Source: Pedobacter cryoconitis
GTDB lineage: Bacteria; Bacteroidota; Bacteroidia; Sphingobacteriales; Sphingobacteriaceae
Length of the DNA stretch: 64,000 bases
NCBI RefSeq assembly: GCF_001590605.1
Contig: NZ_CP014504.1
Coordinates: 1,612,001-1,676,000, forward strand
Direction of reading: 5' to 3'
Positions 15,736 to 24,331 of the stretch are shown here, one piece after another. The position numbers were made by a program, and so were the translations under genes. The notes beneath the pieces were generated by a model. That model ran no database searches. It was not told the origin of the DNA and saw only the letters and a program-made list of their open reading frames with translations. Each line of letters begins with the position of its first letter. Within the stretch, counting starts at the first letter, position 1.

Positions 15736-16980
15736 ATGGAATACCAGTTATATTTTGAAAATGCTTTAAAAGCGAGCCGTACTTTATGCCGTTTAGATCA
15801 AATGGCGGTTAATGAAATCCTAAAAGATCTTGCTGCACATGTGAAACTGTTTACGGAAGACATCTTGTTTGCAAATGATCTTGATCTAAAGCGGATGTCT
15901 GCAGAGGACCCCAAGTATGACCGGTTAAAGCTAACCAGAGAAAGGTTAACTGATATTGCACAGGAAATATTAAATGTGGCTCAACTGGAAAGCCCGCTTG
16001 CAGAAGTTATAGAGGCAAATACGCTTCCAAACGGTTTACATTTGTCTAAGATCAGAGTCCCTTTAGGAGTGATCGGTGTTATTTATGAGGCCAGGCCTAA
16101 TGTGACTTTAGATGTTTTCTCACTTTGCTTTAAAACAGGGAATGTAGCGGTATTAAAAGGAGGAAGTGATGCTGAGTTTTCTAACCAGGCTTTAATTAAA
16201 ATCATTCATCAGGTACTGCTCAAACATGACGTGGATATTCACGTTGCGGTACTACTGCCGTCAGAAAGAGAAGCAACTGCTGCACTTTTAAATGCAACAG
16301 GCTTTGTGGATGTTTTGATCCCAAGAGGTAGTCAGGCGCTGATCAGCTATGTCCGCGAAAATAGCAATGTTCCTGTCATTGAAACGGGGGCGGGGATAGT
16401 CCATACTTATTTTGATTTATCGGGGGACAAAGAAAAAGGAAAGGCAATTATTTTTAATGCTAAAACCAGAAGAGTAAGTGTTTGTAATGCATTGGACTGT
16501 CTGCTGGTCCACGCCGCACGCCTGGATGATCTTTATACTTTAGTTGCACCTTTGGCAGCGAAATCTGTTCATATTTATGCGGATACTGAAGCCTTCGAAG
16601 CTTTAGAAGAACTATACCCTGAACATTTATTGCACCATTCGAGTCCTGAGGATTTTGGAACAGAGTTTCTGGATTATAAAATGGCCATTAAAACTGTAGA
16701 AAACCTGGAAAGCGCTTTATCGCATATCGCGCGTTATAGCTCTAAACATAGTGAAGCTATAATTGCTGAGGATGAAAATCAATTGCTTACATTTCTGAAT
16801 GTTGTAGATGCAGCTGCGGTTTATGCAAATGCCTCGACTGCTTTTACCGACGGCGGGCAGTTTGGCCTTGGTGCTGAAATTGGGATTAGTACGCAGAAAC
16901 TTCATGCGAGAGGTCCAATGGGACTTAAAGAATTGACAAGTTATAAATGGGTAGTGAGGGGTGACGGACAGATTCGCTGA
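15736..16980 (+). CDS. proA: Gamma-glutamyl phosphate reductase (glutamate-5-semialdehyde dehydrogenase)
   Basis: Reduces gamma-glutamyl phosphate with NADPH to glutamate 5-semialdehyde, which cyclises for reduction to proline by ProC (not in this window). The 414-residue ALDH-fold protein has [19 protein letters not shown] (about 112-130), the nucleotide-binding [12 protein letters not shown] (about 139-150), [14 protein letters not shown] (about 215-228) and the catalytic cysteine in [13 protein letters not shown] (about 247-259). It ends in [22 protein letters not shown], the standard ProA tail. It forms an operon with proB, and a hairpin follows the stop. Confidence 0.95.
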   Translation: MEYQLYFENALKASRTLCRLDQMAVNEILKDLAAHVKLFTEDILFANDLDLKRMSAEDPKYDRLKLTRERLTDIAQEILNVAQLESPLAEVIEANTLPNGLHLSKIRVPLGVIGVIYEARPNVTLDVFSLCFKTGNVAVLKGGSDAEFSNQALIKIIHQVLLKHDVDIHVAVLLPSEREATAALLNATGFVDVLIPRGSQALISYVRENSNVPVIETGAGIVHTYFDLSGDKEKGKAIIFNAKTRRVSVCNALDCLLVHAARLDDLYTLVAPLAAKSVHIYADTEAFEALEELYPEHLLHHSSPEDFGTEFLDYKMAIKTVENLESALSHIARYSSKHSEAIIAEDENQLLTFLNVVDAAAVYANASTAFTDGGQFGLGAEIGISTQKLHARGPMGLKELTSYKWVVRGDGQIR

Positions 16981-17010
16981 TTTTCAGCATATTTTTTTAG
17001 TAAAAAGACC

Positions 17011-17060
17011 TGATCCTGACAATTCTAACTCAAAATCGAGGCAGAATCAGGATCAATTTT
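17011..17060 (+). terminator. Probable terminator after proBA
   Basis: TGATCCTGA at 17011-17019 pairs with TCAGGATCA at 17047-17055, followed by ATTTTATGTTTT. An inner partial AATTCT/AGAAT pairing tightens the stem. Confidence 0.65.
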
Positions 17061-17133
17061 ATGTTTTATCAGATACTGGTAAAAATATTACTTATTAAAT
17101 TGAAATTTAGGGCTCTTTTCCCGGTCATTATAT

Positions 17134-17141
17134 TAATTTTG
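17134..17141 (+). promoter_or_regulatory. -7 box (TAATTTTG) of mqo
   Basis: Perfect TAnnTTTG match 44 bases before the mqo ATG, placed just after the proBA terminator. Confidence 0.5.
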
Positions 17142-17177
17142 TGGCCGATATAAAGAGAATAAATTATCTATCCTTTC

Positions 17178-18683
17178 ATGACCAGTAAAAGTACTAATTC
17201 AGATAAAGCAGTTGACGTTGTGTTAATTGGCGCCGGTATTATGAGCGCAACACTTGGTGTACTACTCAAGGAACTCTCACCGGATTTAACCATACAAATT
17301 TTTGAACGGCTTGATGTCGCGGCAGCAGAAAGTTCTGATGCCTGGAATAATGCAGGAACGGGCCACTCGGCCTTTTGTGAATTAAATTATACCCCTCAAT
17401 TAGCAGATGGTACAGTAGAAACTGATAAGGCTGTAGCTATTGCTGAATCTTTTGAAGTATCGAAACAATTCTGGTCATTCCTGGTACAGAATAAATTGGT
17501 TAGTTCTCCTGAAACTTTCATTAAAAGTATTCCGCATATGAGTTTTGTATGGGGAGCGGAGAATGTTGCCTTTTTGAATAAACGTTTTAATAATTTGCAA
17601 GAATGCGAATTGTTTAAGGAGATGACTTATTCTGAAAATCCTGAACAACTGGCAGAATGGATGCCTTTGGTGATGGAAGGAAGAAACCCTGAAGAAAAAG
17701 TAGCTGCTACAAGGATGATGCTGGGTACAGATGTAAATTTTGGTGCTTTGACCAGAATGATGCTGACCACTTTGCAAAGTAAGCCTGATGTAGCAATGGA
17801 TTTCAACCAGGAAGTACGTAAACTGAAACAGAAAGATGGTTTATGGGAAGTTAAAGTGAAAGATGAAGAAACTGGTAAAAGAAAAACAGTAAAAGCTAAG
17901 TTTGTTTTTATTGGTGCTGGTGGTGGTTCTCTACCTTTATTAGAGAAATCTGATATTCCTGAAGGAAAAGGTTTTGGCGGTTTTCCGGTTAGCGGACAAT
18001 GGTTAAAATGTGTTAATCCGGCTGTAATTGAGCATCATCATGCTAAAGTTTATGGTAAGGCATCAGTAGGGGCTCCTCCAATGTCTGTCCCTCATTTGGA
18101 TACCAGGATGATCGATGGTAAAAAAGCATTACTTTTTGGCCCTTATGCAGGATTCTCTACGCGCTTTCTGAAAAATGGTTCTTTACTTGATCTGCCACTT
18201 TCTATCAAAGCAAATAATATCCGTCCAATGATTGCAGCAGGTCTTGATAATCTGCCATTGACAAAATATCTGATAGATCAGGTCAGACAATCTCCTGAAG
18301 ATCGTATGGAAGCATTGAGAGAATATCTTCCCGCTGCTGAAATGAAAGACTGGGAATTAGAAACAGCTGGTCAGCGTGTGCAGGTTATTAAAAAGGATGA
18401 AAAACATGGTGGTATCCTTGAATTTGGTACCGAAGTAGTTGCTGCGGGCGATGGCTCAATTGCTGCTTTATTGGGCGCTTCGCCAGGTGCTTCAACTGCT
18501 GTATCTATCATGATCACCCTGATGAAGCGTTGTTTTAAAGAAGAAATGGAAAGCGAAGAATGGCAAACCAAGCTTAAGCAAATGATTCCTTCGTATGGCA
18601 AAACTTTAAGTAACGATTCACAACTTTGCAGAAATATCCGTGCTCAGACTACACATGCACTTAATCTTCAAATTACTGAGTAG
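17178..18683 (+). CDS. mqo: Malate:quinone oxidoreductase
   Basis: FAD-dependent, peripheral inner-membrane enzyme that oxidises malate to oxaloacetate and passes electrons to quinone. It is an NAD-independent bypass of malate dehydrogenase in the TCA cycle. The 501-residue length is normal. The FAD fold DVVLIGAGIMSATLGVLL is at about 13-30, followed by the family stretch DAWNNAGTGHSAFCELNYTP (about 54-73), FVFIGAGGGSLPLLEKS (about 243-259), GFPVSGQWL (about 269-277) and the C-terminal LLGASPGASTAVSIM (about 431-445). It has its own promoter box and its last 11 bases overlap the convergent acyltransferase gene. Confidence 0.95.
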   Translation: MTSKSTNSDKAVDVVLIGAGIMSATLGVLLKELSPDLTIQIFERLDVAAAESSDAWNNAGTGHSAFCELNYTPQLADGTVETDKAVAIAESFEVSKQFWSFLVQNKLVSSPETFIKSIPHMSFVWGAENVAFLNKRFNNLQECELFKEMTYSENPEQLAEWMPLVMEGRNPEEKVAATRMMLGTDVNFGALTRMMLTTLQSKPDVAMDFNQEVRKLKQKDGLWEVKVKDEETGKRKTVKAKFVFIGAGGGSLPLLEKSDIPEGKGFGGFPVSGQWLKCVNPAVIEHHHAKVYGKASVGAPPMSVPHLDTRMIDGKKALLFGPYAGFSTRFLKNGSLLDLPLSIKANNIRPMIAAGLDNLPLTKYLIDQVRQSPEDRMEALREYLPAAEMKDWELETAGQRVQVIKKDEKHGGILEFGTEVVAAGDGSIAALLGASPGASTAVSIMITLMKRCFKEEMESEEWQTKLKQMIPSYGKTLSNDSQLCRNIRAQTTHALNLQITE

Positions 18684-19548
18684 GCTGATGTTTCCATCGC
18701 TTATGACTCCATAACCAGTAAGCAGGCTCGTCTTCAATTAGTTTTTCTAACAGGCGGGTATGCTTCTGGGTTATTTCATTTATAGGGGTTTCGGCGGGAT
18801 TAGGGCATATAGGCATGCACTCCACTTCATAATATCCTCTTCTTACTTTTGTAAGCTGAATATAAAACACTGGTCTCTTTGTTTTTATAGCAATTTTCTC
18901 CATTCCCTGCTGAACTGAAGTTTGTTGATTCAGAAAGGAAGTCCAGTAATGAGATTCACTTTTTGGCGGTGCCTGATCATTACCAAATAAAAACATAGTC
19001 GGTTTTTCTTTAGTTTCTGTCAATACCCTTAGGGTTTGACGCATGGGTACCACTTTATTTCCAAACCTGGTCCTTATTCTTTGAAAGAAAGCATCGAAGA
19101 CTTTATTGGATAATGGTTTATAAATTGCATAAGTATCGCATTTCAACACAAGCCCGATTGATAAAGCCCCCCATTCCCAATTCCCATAATGACCTGAACA
19201 GGCCAGTACACTTTCTCCACGTTCAAAATATGCATTAATAAGGTCAATATTCTTAAACTTAAAGCGTCTGCGCAGTTGGCCGCTGGAAATAGAAGCCATT
19301 TTAATAATTTCAAAAATAAGGCCCGACAAGTATTTATAGAATTCTTTTTCTATAGCCAGAAGCTCTTCTTCTCCTTTTTCCGGGAAAGAATTTTTAAGAT
19401 TTAACCTGACTACAGCTTTGCGGTATCCTAATACGTAGTAAACCAATAAATATACAAAATCGGAAATTACATAGAGTACTGGTAAGGGCAACAAAGAGAG
19501 CACGTAAATAAAAAAAATTGCTAGGTAAGAGGCGGCCTTTTTTAACAT
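18673..19548 (-). CDS. LpxL/HtrB-type lysophospholipid (lipid A) acyltransferase
   Basis: Bacterial lipid A biosynthesis acyltransferase family (291 residues). It transfers a secondary acyl chain from acyl-ACP to lipid A, or in some Bacteroidota to ornithine or other lipids, at the inner membrane. An N-terminal membrane anchor lies at about 8-38. The acyltransferase motif is HxxxxE-like: CSGHYGNWEWGALS (about 117-130, catalytic His and Glu). The second block is FLFGNDQAPPKSESHYWTSFLNQ (about 206-228) and the third RPVFYIQLTKVRRGYYEVE. The C-terminal WLWSHKRWKH box is typical of LpxL. The 3' end overlaps mqo by 11 bases. It is not the only possible lipid A acylation gene of the cell. Confidence 0.88.
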   Translation of the reverse strand: MLKKAASYLAIFFIYVLSLLPLPVLYVISDFVYLLVYYVLGYRKAVVRLNLKNSFPEKGEEELLAIEKEFYKYLSGLIFEIIKMASISSGQLRRRFKFKNIDLINAYFERGESVLACSGHYGNWEWGALSIGLVLKCDTYAIYKPLSNKVFDAFFQRIRTRFGNKVVPMRQTLRVLTETKEKPTMFLFGNDQAPPKSESHYWTSFLNQQTSVQQGMEKIAIKTKRPVFYIQLTKVRRGYYEVECMPICPNPAETPINEITQKHTRLLEKLIEDEPAYWLWSHKRWKHQPTQ

Positions 19549-19565
19549 TAAAATTGATTAAGGTA

Positions 19566-19573
19566 CAAACTTA
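19566..19573 (-). promoter_or_regulatory. -7 box (TAAGTTTG) of the acyltransferase gene
   Basis: Perfect TAnnTTTG match on the minus strand, 25 bases before the start codon. Confidence 0.45.
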
Positions 19574-19700
19574 ATTTTTTTTCCTCCTTCTTAGGTTACA
19601 TTTTTTTAGAAATTCAGCAGTTTATCCGTTAATTTAAGTTTAGCAGAACGTATTTTAAACCGGCTCCTCGATTTTATTCTCCGGAAACCGGTTTATTCAC

Positions 19701-20162
19701 TTAAAAAAAGAATCCGGTGTCAGTAATAATATCATCAAGTACTACATAACTTTCAAGAGCCTGTACATTTTTGATGTTGGCTATGTTTCTTTGTATACTT
19801 GAAAAGGATGTATTATCGGTGGTGACAATCTTTAGCTTCATGTTATATTCTCCAGTAATTGCACAGCATTCACAAACCTCTTTAATCCTGGAAATATCTT
19901 CTTTGAATGTATTGATGATTTCATCAGAACAATGACTCAGTTTGAGATGAATATAAGCCAGCACTTCTTGTTTTAATTTTCTGCGGCTCAGTACTGCTAC
20001 TGATGTTAGAATATAACCCTCTGTCTTTAATTTATTGATACGGTCACTAATAGTCGTAGTTGATCTGTTTAAAACCCCGGCAATCTGTTTGTGCGGACGT
20101 GAATTATCCCCTTGTAAAAGTTTAAGAATAGAAATATCTATTCTGTCAAGCTTCTTCTCCAT
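19701..20162 (-). CDS. Lrp/AsnC family transcriptional regulator
   Basis: 153 residues. An N-terminal winged helix-turn-helix (LDRIDISILKLLQGDNSRPHKQIAGVLNRSTTTISDRINKL, about 5-45) is followed by the ligand-binding RAM domain (about 65-150, beta-alpha-beta pattern with VCECCAITGEYNMKLKIVT). Members sense amino acids and oligomerise into dimers to octamers. Known relatives control amino acid transport and metabolism; the target here cannot be read. The 222-base gap upstream, shared with the divergent sigma gene, contains AATAAAC (20230-20236) and its inverted copy GTTTATT (20257-20263), a possible autoregulatory site. Confidence 0.92.
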   Translation of the reverse strand: MEKKLDRIDISILKLLQGDNSRPHKQIAGVLNRSTTTISDRINKLKTEGYILTSVAVLSRRKLKQEVLAYIHLKLSHCSDEIINTFKEDISRIKEVCECCAITGEYNMKLKIVTTDNTSFSSIQRNIANIKNVQALESYVVLDDIITDTGFFF

Positions 20163-20384
20163 AATTATTGTTTTTGTAATTCGTGAATATAGGGCATTAA
20201 TGTTTAATTAATTAAATATGTTAATCTTAAATAAACATTTTGTTGTACGGTTAATCGTTTATTAAATAGTCCTGAACTGGATTATATCCGGCTCACATTC
20301 ATATAAACGTTAATTTATCGGATTAATAGCGTCAACTTTCTTTATTCGATTCTTATATACAACTTTACTCAATAACCTAAATAT

Positions 20385-21251
20385 ATGCGAGAACTAAAGA
20401 TTGAGTATGCCATCACTGGCAGAGACATGGAATCCCTTAATATATATCTTCTGGAAGTAGGCCGGATACCATTGCTGACTATTGATGAGGAAGTCCGGCT
20501 CGCTATAAGAGTCATGGACGGAGATCAGGCTGCGCTGGATTGTTTAGTAAAAACCAACCTGAGGTTTGTAATTTCAGTAGCAAAACAATATCAGCACCGC
20601 GGGCTGAGTCTTGGAGACTTAATCAATGAAGGGAATCTGGGTTTGATTAAAGCCGCTTCGCGCTTTGACAATACCAAAGGATTCAGATTTATTTCATTTG
20701 CAGTATGGTGGATCAGACAAGCTATAATGCTCGCCATTTCCCAGCAGACGCGTATTATTCGTTTACCAATAAATATGATCAACTCTATTACTAAAATAAA
20801 TGGTACTATATCCTGTTTGGAACAGCGTTTGGAACGTCTGCCAACCGCTGATGAAATTGCGGGAGAAATGGACATTAAAACTCAGCAGGTAGCCGGCTAT
20901 TTAAGTAAGGTACGCAGGTGTATGTCATTGGATGAAATCTTAAAACCCGACTTTAGCAATACATTACTGGAAGTAACACCAGCTCATCAGCCTTATCCTG
21001 ATCATTTACTTATTCTCGATTCCGATAGAATAGAAGCCAGTCAGCTTTTAAAGATTTTAACCCGGAGAGAAGAAAAGGTGCTGAGTTTATTTTTTGGTTT
21101 AGAAGGAGTGCACCCGCTGTCACTCGATGATATTGCATTGATTTTCAAATTAAGCAGGGAGCGTATCAGGCAGTTAAAAGATGGTGGAATAAAAAAACTG
21201 AGATTAAAGCTCCACAAAGGAAAAGTCTATCATAAAACCAGAAATTCATAA
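20385..21251 (+). CDS. RpoD-like sigma-70 paralogue
   Basis: 288 residues, a group 1/2 sigma factor without region 1.1, the same size and order as the primary sigma of Bacteroidota. The N-terminus MRELKIEYAITGRDMESLNIYLLEVGR is region 1.2. Region 2 contains LVKTNLRFVISVAKQYQHRGLSLGDLINEGNLGLIKAASRFD and FRFISFAVWWIRQAI. Region 3 is strongly changed from the canonical sequence, and region 4.2 is LSLDDIALIFKLSRERIRQLKDGGIKKLRLKL. Departures from the highly conserved primary sequence and a basic C-terminal extension mark it as an accessory copy, probably with its own conditions or promoters. A 127-residue partner gene follows 19 bases downstream. Confidence 0.9.
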   Translation: MRELKIEYAITGRDMESLNIYLLEVGRIPLLTIDEEVRLAIRVMDGDQAALDCLVKTNLRFVISVAKQYQHRGLSLGDLINEGNLGLIKAASRFDNTKGFRFISFAVWWIRQAIMLAISQQTRIIRLPINMINSITKINGTISCLEQRLERLPTADEIAGEMDIKTQQVAGYLSKVRRCMSLDEILKPDFSNTLLEVTPAHQPYPDHLLILDSDRIEASQLLKILTRREEKVLSLFFGLEGVHPLSLDDIALIFKLSRERIRQLKDGGIKKLRLKLHKGKVYHKTRNS

Positions 21252-21270
21252 ATCAGAAGAAAGAGAACTT

Positions 21271-21654
21271 ATGCCATATTTATATTTAGCAGAAAGCTAT
21301 AATGAACTTGATTTGCTAACCAAATTAGTCTATAAAATAGAAAACATTGAGAGGCCTCTAAAGGAACTGAATGAAGAAAATTATCTTTTAACTGAATTAC
21401 AGCGGATCAGATTTTCAGCTTCCAGAGATATTCTGATTTTTGGGAGCCATGCTGACAAATATTTAAACTTCCATCTTTGTCAGGTTTATGGCTTACATAT
21501 ACGGATAATAGATATACTGAAGTATTTAGATGATAAATTGTATCTATCTGAACGGGAAGCGTACCTATACAAACATTGCAAGATAATTCATTTAGAAATG
21601 GGTAGCCTGGCTGTATTTTATGAAAGACTTGGCAAAATGATTGTTGGAACTTAA
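21271..21654 (+). CDS. Hypothetical protein cotranscribed with the sigma paralogue
   Basis: 127 residues, soluble, mostly helical and leucine/tyrosine rich, without a signal peptide or membrane helix. I recognise no family. It starts 19 bases after the sigma factor stop in the same direction, so it is almost certainly in the same mRNA. A regulator of that sigma (anti-sigma or cofactor) is possible but is only inference from position. Two helical halves (about 8-60 and 75-120) are joined by a beta-prone stretch DILIFGSHADKYLNFHLCQ. Confidence 0.7.
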   Translation: MPYLYLAESYNELDLLTKLVYKIENIERPLKELNEENYLLTELQRIRFSASRDILIFGSHADKYLNFHLCQVYGLHIRIIDILKYLDDKLYLSEREAYLYKHCKIIHLEMGSLAVFYERLGKMIVGT

Positions 21655-21747
21655 AACAGGTAAATCAAACTATAATGAAATGATTTACCTGCGCATCAAA
21701 GTGGTTTAACTTGCGTATGCAAACTGTTTAACTTCTTGTCCCAGGCG

Positions 21748-22068
21748 CTAAACAAAGGCTGGGACCGGTGAGTTAGGGTCATTTCCCTGTATTTGATTAC
21801 TTCTTATTTGCGAAGGGTCAGTTGGTTTTGCAGGATAGGTATCTTTAATGCCCTTTACGGCTTCATACATCAGGAAACCTCCCAAAAAGGTTTCTTGTAA
21901 ACCTATTACCGGATGCTTATAAAAACACCTGATACCCCTTTGAAAAATATAAGCGCCGGCTATAATTGATACCAGCCTTTTGGCTGTACCCAGATTTTCT
22001 GCATTATTAGTTGTCAAAATCTTCTTAGCGGCTAAAATGGTTAAGTTATGAGTGATTTTGTTTAACAT
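21748..22068 (-). CDS. DUF2892/YgaP-like small membrane protein
   Basis: 106 residues. The centre (about 28-75) has two hydrophobic segments, AKRLVSIIAGAYIFQRGI and ETFLGGFLMYEAVKGI, joined by a short charged turn. This resembles the two-helix DUF2892 inner-membrane module. The N-terminus carries a basic amphipathic helix, and the tail is polar, proline-rich and flexible. Role unknown; relatives often occur in stress-related neighbourhoods next to YtxH- or CsbD-like genes. It is a lone gene between the sigma partner and the MscS channel. Confidence 0.65.
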   Translation of the reverse strand: MLNKITHNLTILAAKKILTTNNAENLGTAKRLVSIIAGAYIFQRGIRCFYKHPVIGLQETFLGGFLMYEAVKGIKDTYPAKPTDPSQIRSNQIQGNDPNSPVPAFV

Positions 22069-22199
22069 GTTTTTCTTTATTGTTTCTATATGAATTCAAC
22101 ATTTGTGCCACCTTTTTGTTTTGTAATCCTGGGAAATCCTAAACTTTTCAGTTGAGATGACGTTATTATTTGAGCAATTAAGGATTTAAAGACTCAATT

Positions 22200-23012
22200 A
22201 TGAAATTAGCTGCACAGAACAATAGTGACTTACTTTATGATAAAGCAATTACCTGGCTTGTAGAAAAAGGACCTAATATTCTTATAGGCATAGCAGTCCT
22301 TTCAGTTGGATTATGGCTCATCAATATTTTCTCCGGATGGATTAAAAAAAGGTTTTATAACAAGGATGTTGATCCTTCTTTAAAGCCTTTTTTCATCAGC
22401 CTTTCAGTTACAGCACTTCGTATATTGCTGGTTTTTACAGTCATGCAATTTATCGGCATACAAATGACAATATTTGCAGCATTAATTGGTGCTTTAGGTG
22501 TTGCAGCAGGACTTGCACTGTCTGGGACATTACAGAATTTCGCAAGTGGGGTACTTATTTTAATGCTTAAGCCATTTAGGGTTGGAGACAATATTATTGC
22601 ACAGGGACAGGAGGGGACTGTAACTAATATTGCAATTTTTTATACAACGGTTACAACCTTTGATAACCGGTCTGTAGTTATACCGAATGGAAAGTTATCA
22701 AATGAAGTTATTATCAATATTAGCACTAAAGGAAGCCGCAGGCTCGACATCGAAATTAAGTTTAGTTATGGTATAGATTATGATCAGCTGGCTAAACTGG
22801 CCGTACAAACCATTCAGGACTCATCAGATCTGCTCAAAGAACCAACACATCGAATAGGAATTTCAATGCTGGAAGAAACAGGGTATAAAGTAATGATCAG
22901 TGTTTGGCTAAAATCTCATGGCTTTAACGATGCCAAACTCCAGTTTCAGGAGAAACTGATGGATGCATTCAAAAAAGGGGGCATCCCGCTTCCAGGTACT
23001 GCCCCCAAATAA
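22200..23012 (+). CDS. Small-conductance mechanosensitive channel (MscS family)
   Basis: 270 residues, close to the minimal E. coli MscS size. It forms a homoheptameric inner-membrane pore that opens on membrane tension during osmotic downshock. Three membrane helices are visible: about 26-46, 59-80 and the pore-lining TM3, AALIGALGVAAGLALSGTLQNFASGVLILML, with its Gly/Ala packing pattern (about 91-121). The cytoplasmic beta domain follows: KPFRVGDNIIAQGQEGTVTNIAIFYTTVTTFDNRSVVIPNGKL (about 122-164). A carboxy-terminal alpha/beta domain ends the protein. The stop lies 13 bases from the stop of a convergent transporter gene. Confidence 0.93.
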   Translation: MKLAAQNNSDLLYDKAITWLVEKGPNILIGIAVLSVGLWLINIFSGWIKKRFYNKDVDPSLKPFFISLSVTALRILLVFTVMQFIGIQMTIFAALIGALGVAAGLALSGTLQNFASGVLILMLKPFRVGDNIIAQGQEGTVTNIAIFYTTVTTFDNRSVVIPNGKLSNEVIINISTKGSRRLDIEIKFSYGIDYDQLAKLAVQTIQDSSDLLKEPTHRIGISMLEETGYKVMISVWLKSHGFNDAKLQFQEKLMDAFKKGGIPLPGTAPK

Positions 23013-23025
23013 TTAATTTAAGCTA

Positions 23026-24255
23026 TTAATGAAAAGATACCATAGCACTATCCTTGTCCAGTTCTACTTTGTGCTTAATGTTCTTTCTCCCAAAATAGAG
23101 AATAGCCAGCGCAAGAATAGACGTTGATGCCATAATCGATACCATTGGTACTGAGGAATGTGCATCAAACAGACTTACAGCAACAGATGCTAATGTACCC
23201 AGTCCCATCTGTATGGCTCCCATTAAAGCAGACGCACTACCTGCATTTTTGGTAAAAGGTGCTAAAGTAAGTGCAGAAGCATTTGGGCTGGCAAAGCCTA
23301 GGCAACTTAAGAATATAAATAGTAAAATGATGATTTCTGTTAAACCAAACCAGCCGTTAATACTCCCAATAAGGAATACTACGCCAGTAATTGCCTGGCA
23401 GGTCAATGCGCCAAATATAAGTTGTTCACTACTGTATTTTCTAAGCATCAATGTATTGACCTGACTGGCGCCAATCAAACCGATGGATAAGAAAGCGAAG
23501 ATCCAACCATAAGTTTTCTCACTTACTGCAAAAATCTTCATAAATAGCAGTGGGGAGCCTGATATATAAGCAAAGAGTCCTCCGAATGCTACTGCTCCCG
23601 TAAAAGCATAAGTATAGAACTGCGGCTCTTTTAAAACAGCAATGAAACCCATTATAATAGGTTTGGGTTTTAAAGAAATAGTCGTATCAGGTTTATAAGT
23701 ACCAGGAAGTCCAGCAACACTCGCAATCAGATTTAGCAGACCAAGCAACATTAACACTAAAAACACAGCGTGCCAGCCATAAGTAGAAGTCACATAACCG
23801 CCAATCGTTGGCGCAATCATTGGCGAAACACCTACAACCAGCCATAATAACGCGAATACTTTAGCATTCTCATGAACAGGGAACAGGTCCCTGACCATAG
23901 CGATTGAAGCTACCGCAGCAGCACAACTGCCTAATGCCTGTATACATCGGAGTAGGATCAAGGCATCAATACTTTTGGTGTAAGCACAACCCAAAGATGC
24001 AAGGATATAAATAACCAGCCCAATAAACAACGGTTTCTTTCTGCCAAAACGATCTAACAATGGCCCGTAAAGTAACTGTCCAAGTGAAATTCCTATAAAA
24101 AAACCAGATAATGATAAAGAAACGCGCGCAATAGAAGTATTTAAATCTTTAGCAATTGCAGGAAAGCCCGGCAAATACATATCGATTGAAAATGGGCCCA
24201 ATGCAGTGAGTGAGCCTAACAAGAGAATTAGGAAGAAGTGCTTTTTTTTTGTCAT
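23026..24255 (-). CDS. Bcr/CflA-type multidrug efflux MFS transporter
   Basis: 409 residues with 12 predicted membrane helices. It belongs to the drug:H+ antiporter-1 group of the Bcr/CflA type: LTALGPFSIDMYLPGFPAIAKDL (about 15-37) is the hallmark N-terminal motif D1. Motif A follows as GPLLDRFGRKKPLFIGL (about 64-80), then ALGSCAAAVASIAMVRDLFP (about 112-131). Relatives export bicyclomycin, sulphonamides, chloramphenicol or peptides; substrate here unknown. It lies 76 bases downstream of the phosphorylase gene, separated by a hairpin, so it may have its own promoter. Confidence 0.92.
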   Translation of the reverse strand: MTKKKHFFLILLLGSLTALGPFSIDMYLPGFPAIAKDLNTSIARVSLSLSGFFIGISLGQLLYGPLLDRFGRKKPLFIGLVIYILASLGCAYTKSIDALILLRCIQALGSCAAAVASIAMVRDLFPVHENAKVFALLWLVVGVSPMIAPTIGGYVTSTYGWHAVFLVLMLLGLLNLIASVAGLPGTYKPDTTISLKPKPIIMGFIAVLKEPQFYTYAFTGAVAFGGLFAYISGSPLLFMKIFAVSEKTYGWIFAFLSIGLIGASQVNTLMLRKYSSEQLIFGALTCQAITGVVFLIGSINGWFGLTEIIILLFIFLSCLGFASPNASALTLAPFTKNAGSASALMGAIQMGLGTLASVAVSLFDAHSSVPMVSIMASTSILALAILYFGRKNIKHKVELDKDSAMVSFH

Positions 24256-24266
24256 TGAAGATTATT

Positions 24267-24278
24267 GCGAAAATTCGC
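24267..24278. promoter_or_regulatory. Inverted repeat GCGAA-AA-TTCGC upstream of the MFS gene
   Basis: Perfect 5-2-5 dyad, 11 bases before the MFS start codon. Its position suits an operator that blocks transcription or a structure near the ribosome entry site. No adjacent regulator gene is present. Confidence 0.35.
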
Positions 24279-24290
24279 GATTAATATGAT

Positions 24291-24319
24291 TCAGCACCCA
24301 TTTGTTGAACAGGTGCTGA
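24291..24319 (-). terminator. Hairpin after the nucleoside phosphorylase gene
   Basis: TCAGCACC at 24291-24298 pairs with GGTGCTGA at 24312-24319. It sits 12 bases past the phosphorylase stop on the minus strand. There is no T-run behind it, so it may terminate weakly or attenuate the MFS gene. Confidence 0.55.
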
Positions 24320-24331
24320 GTTTGTAATTAA

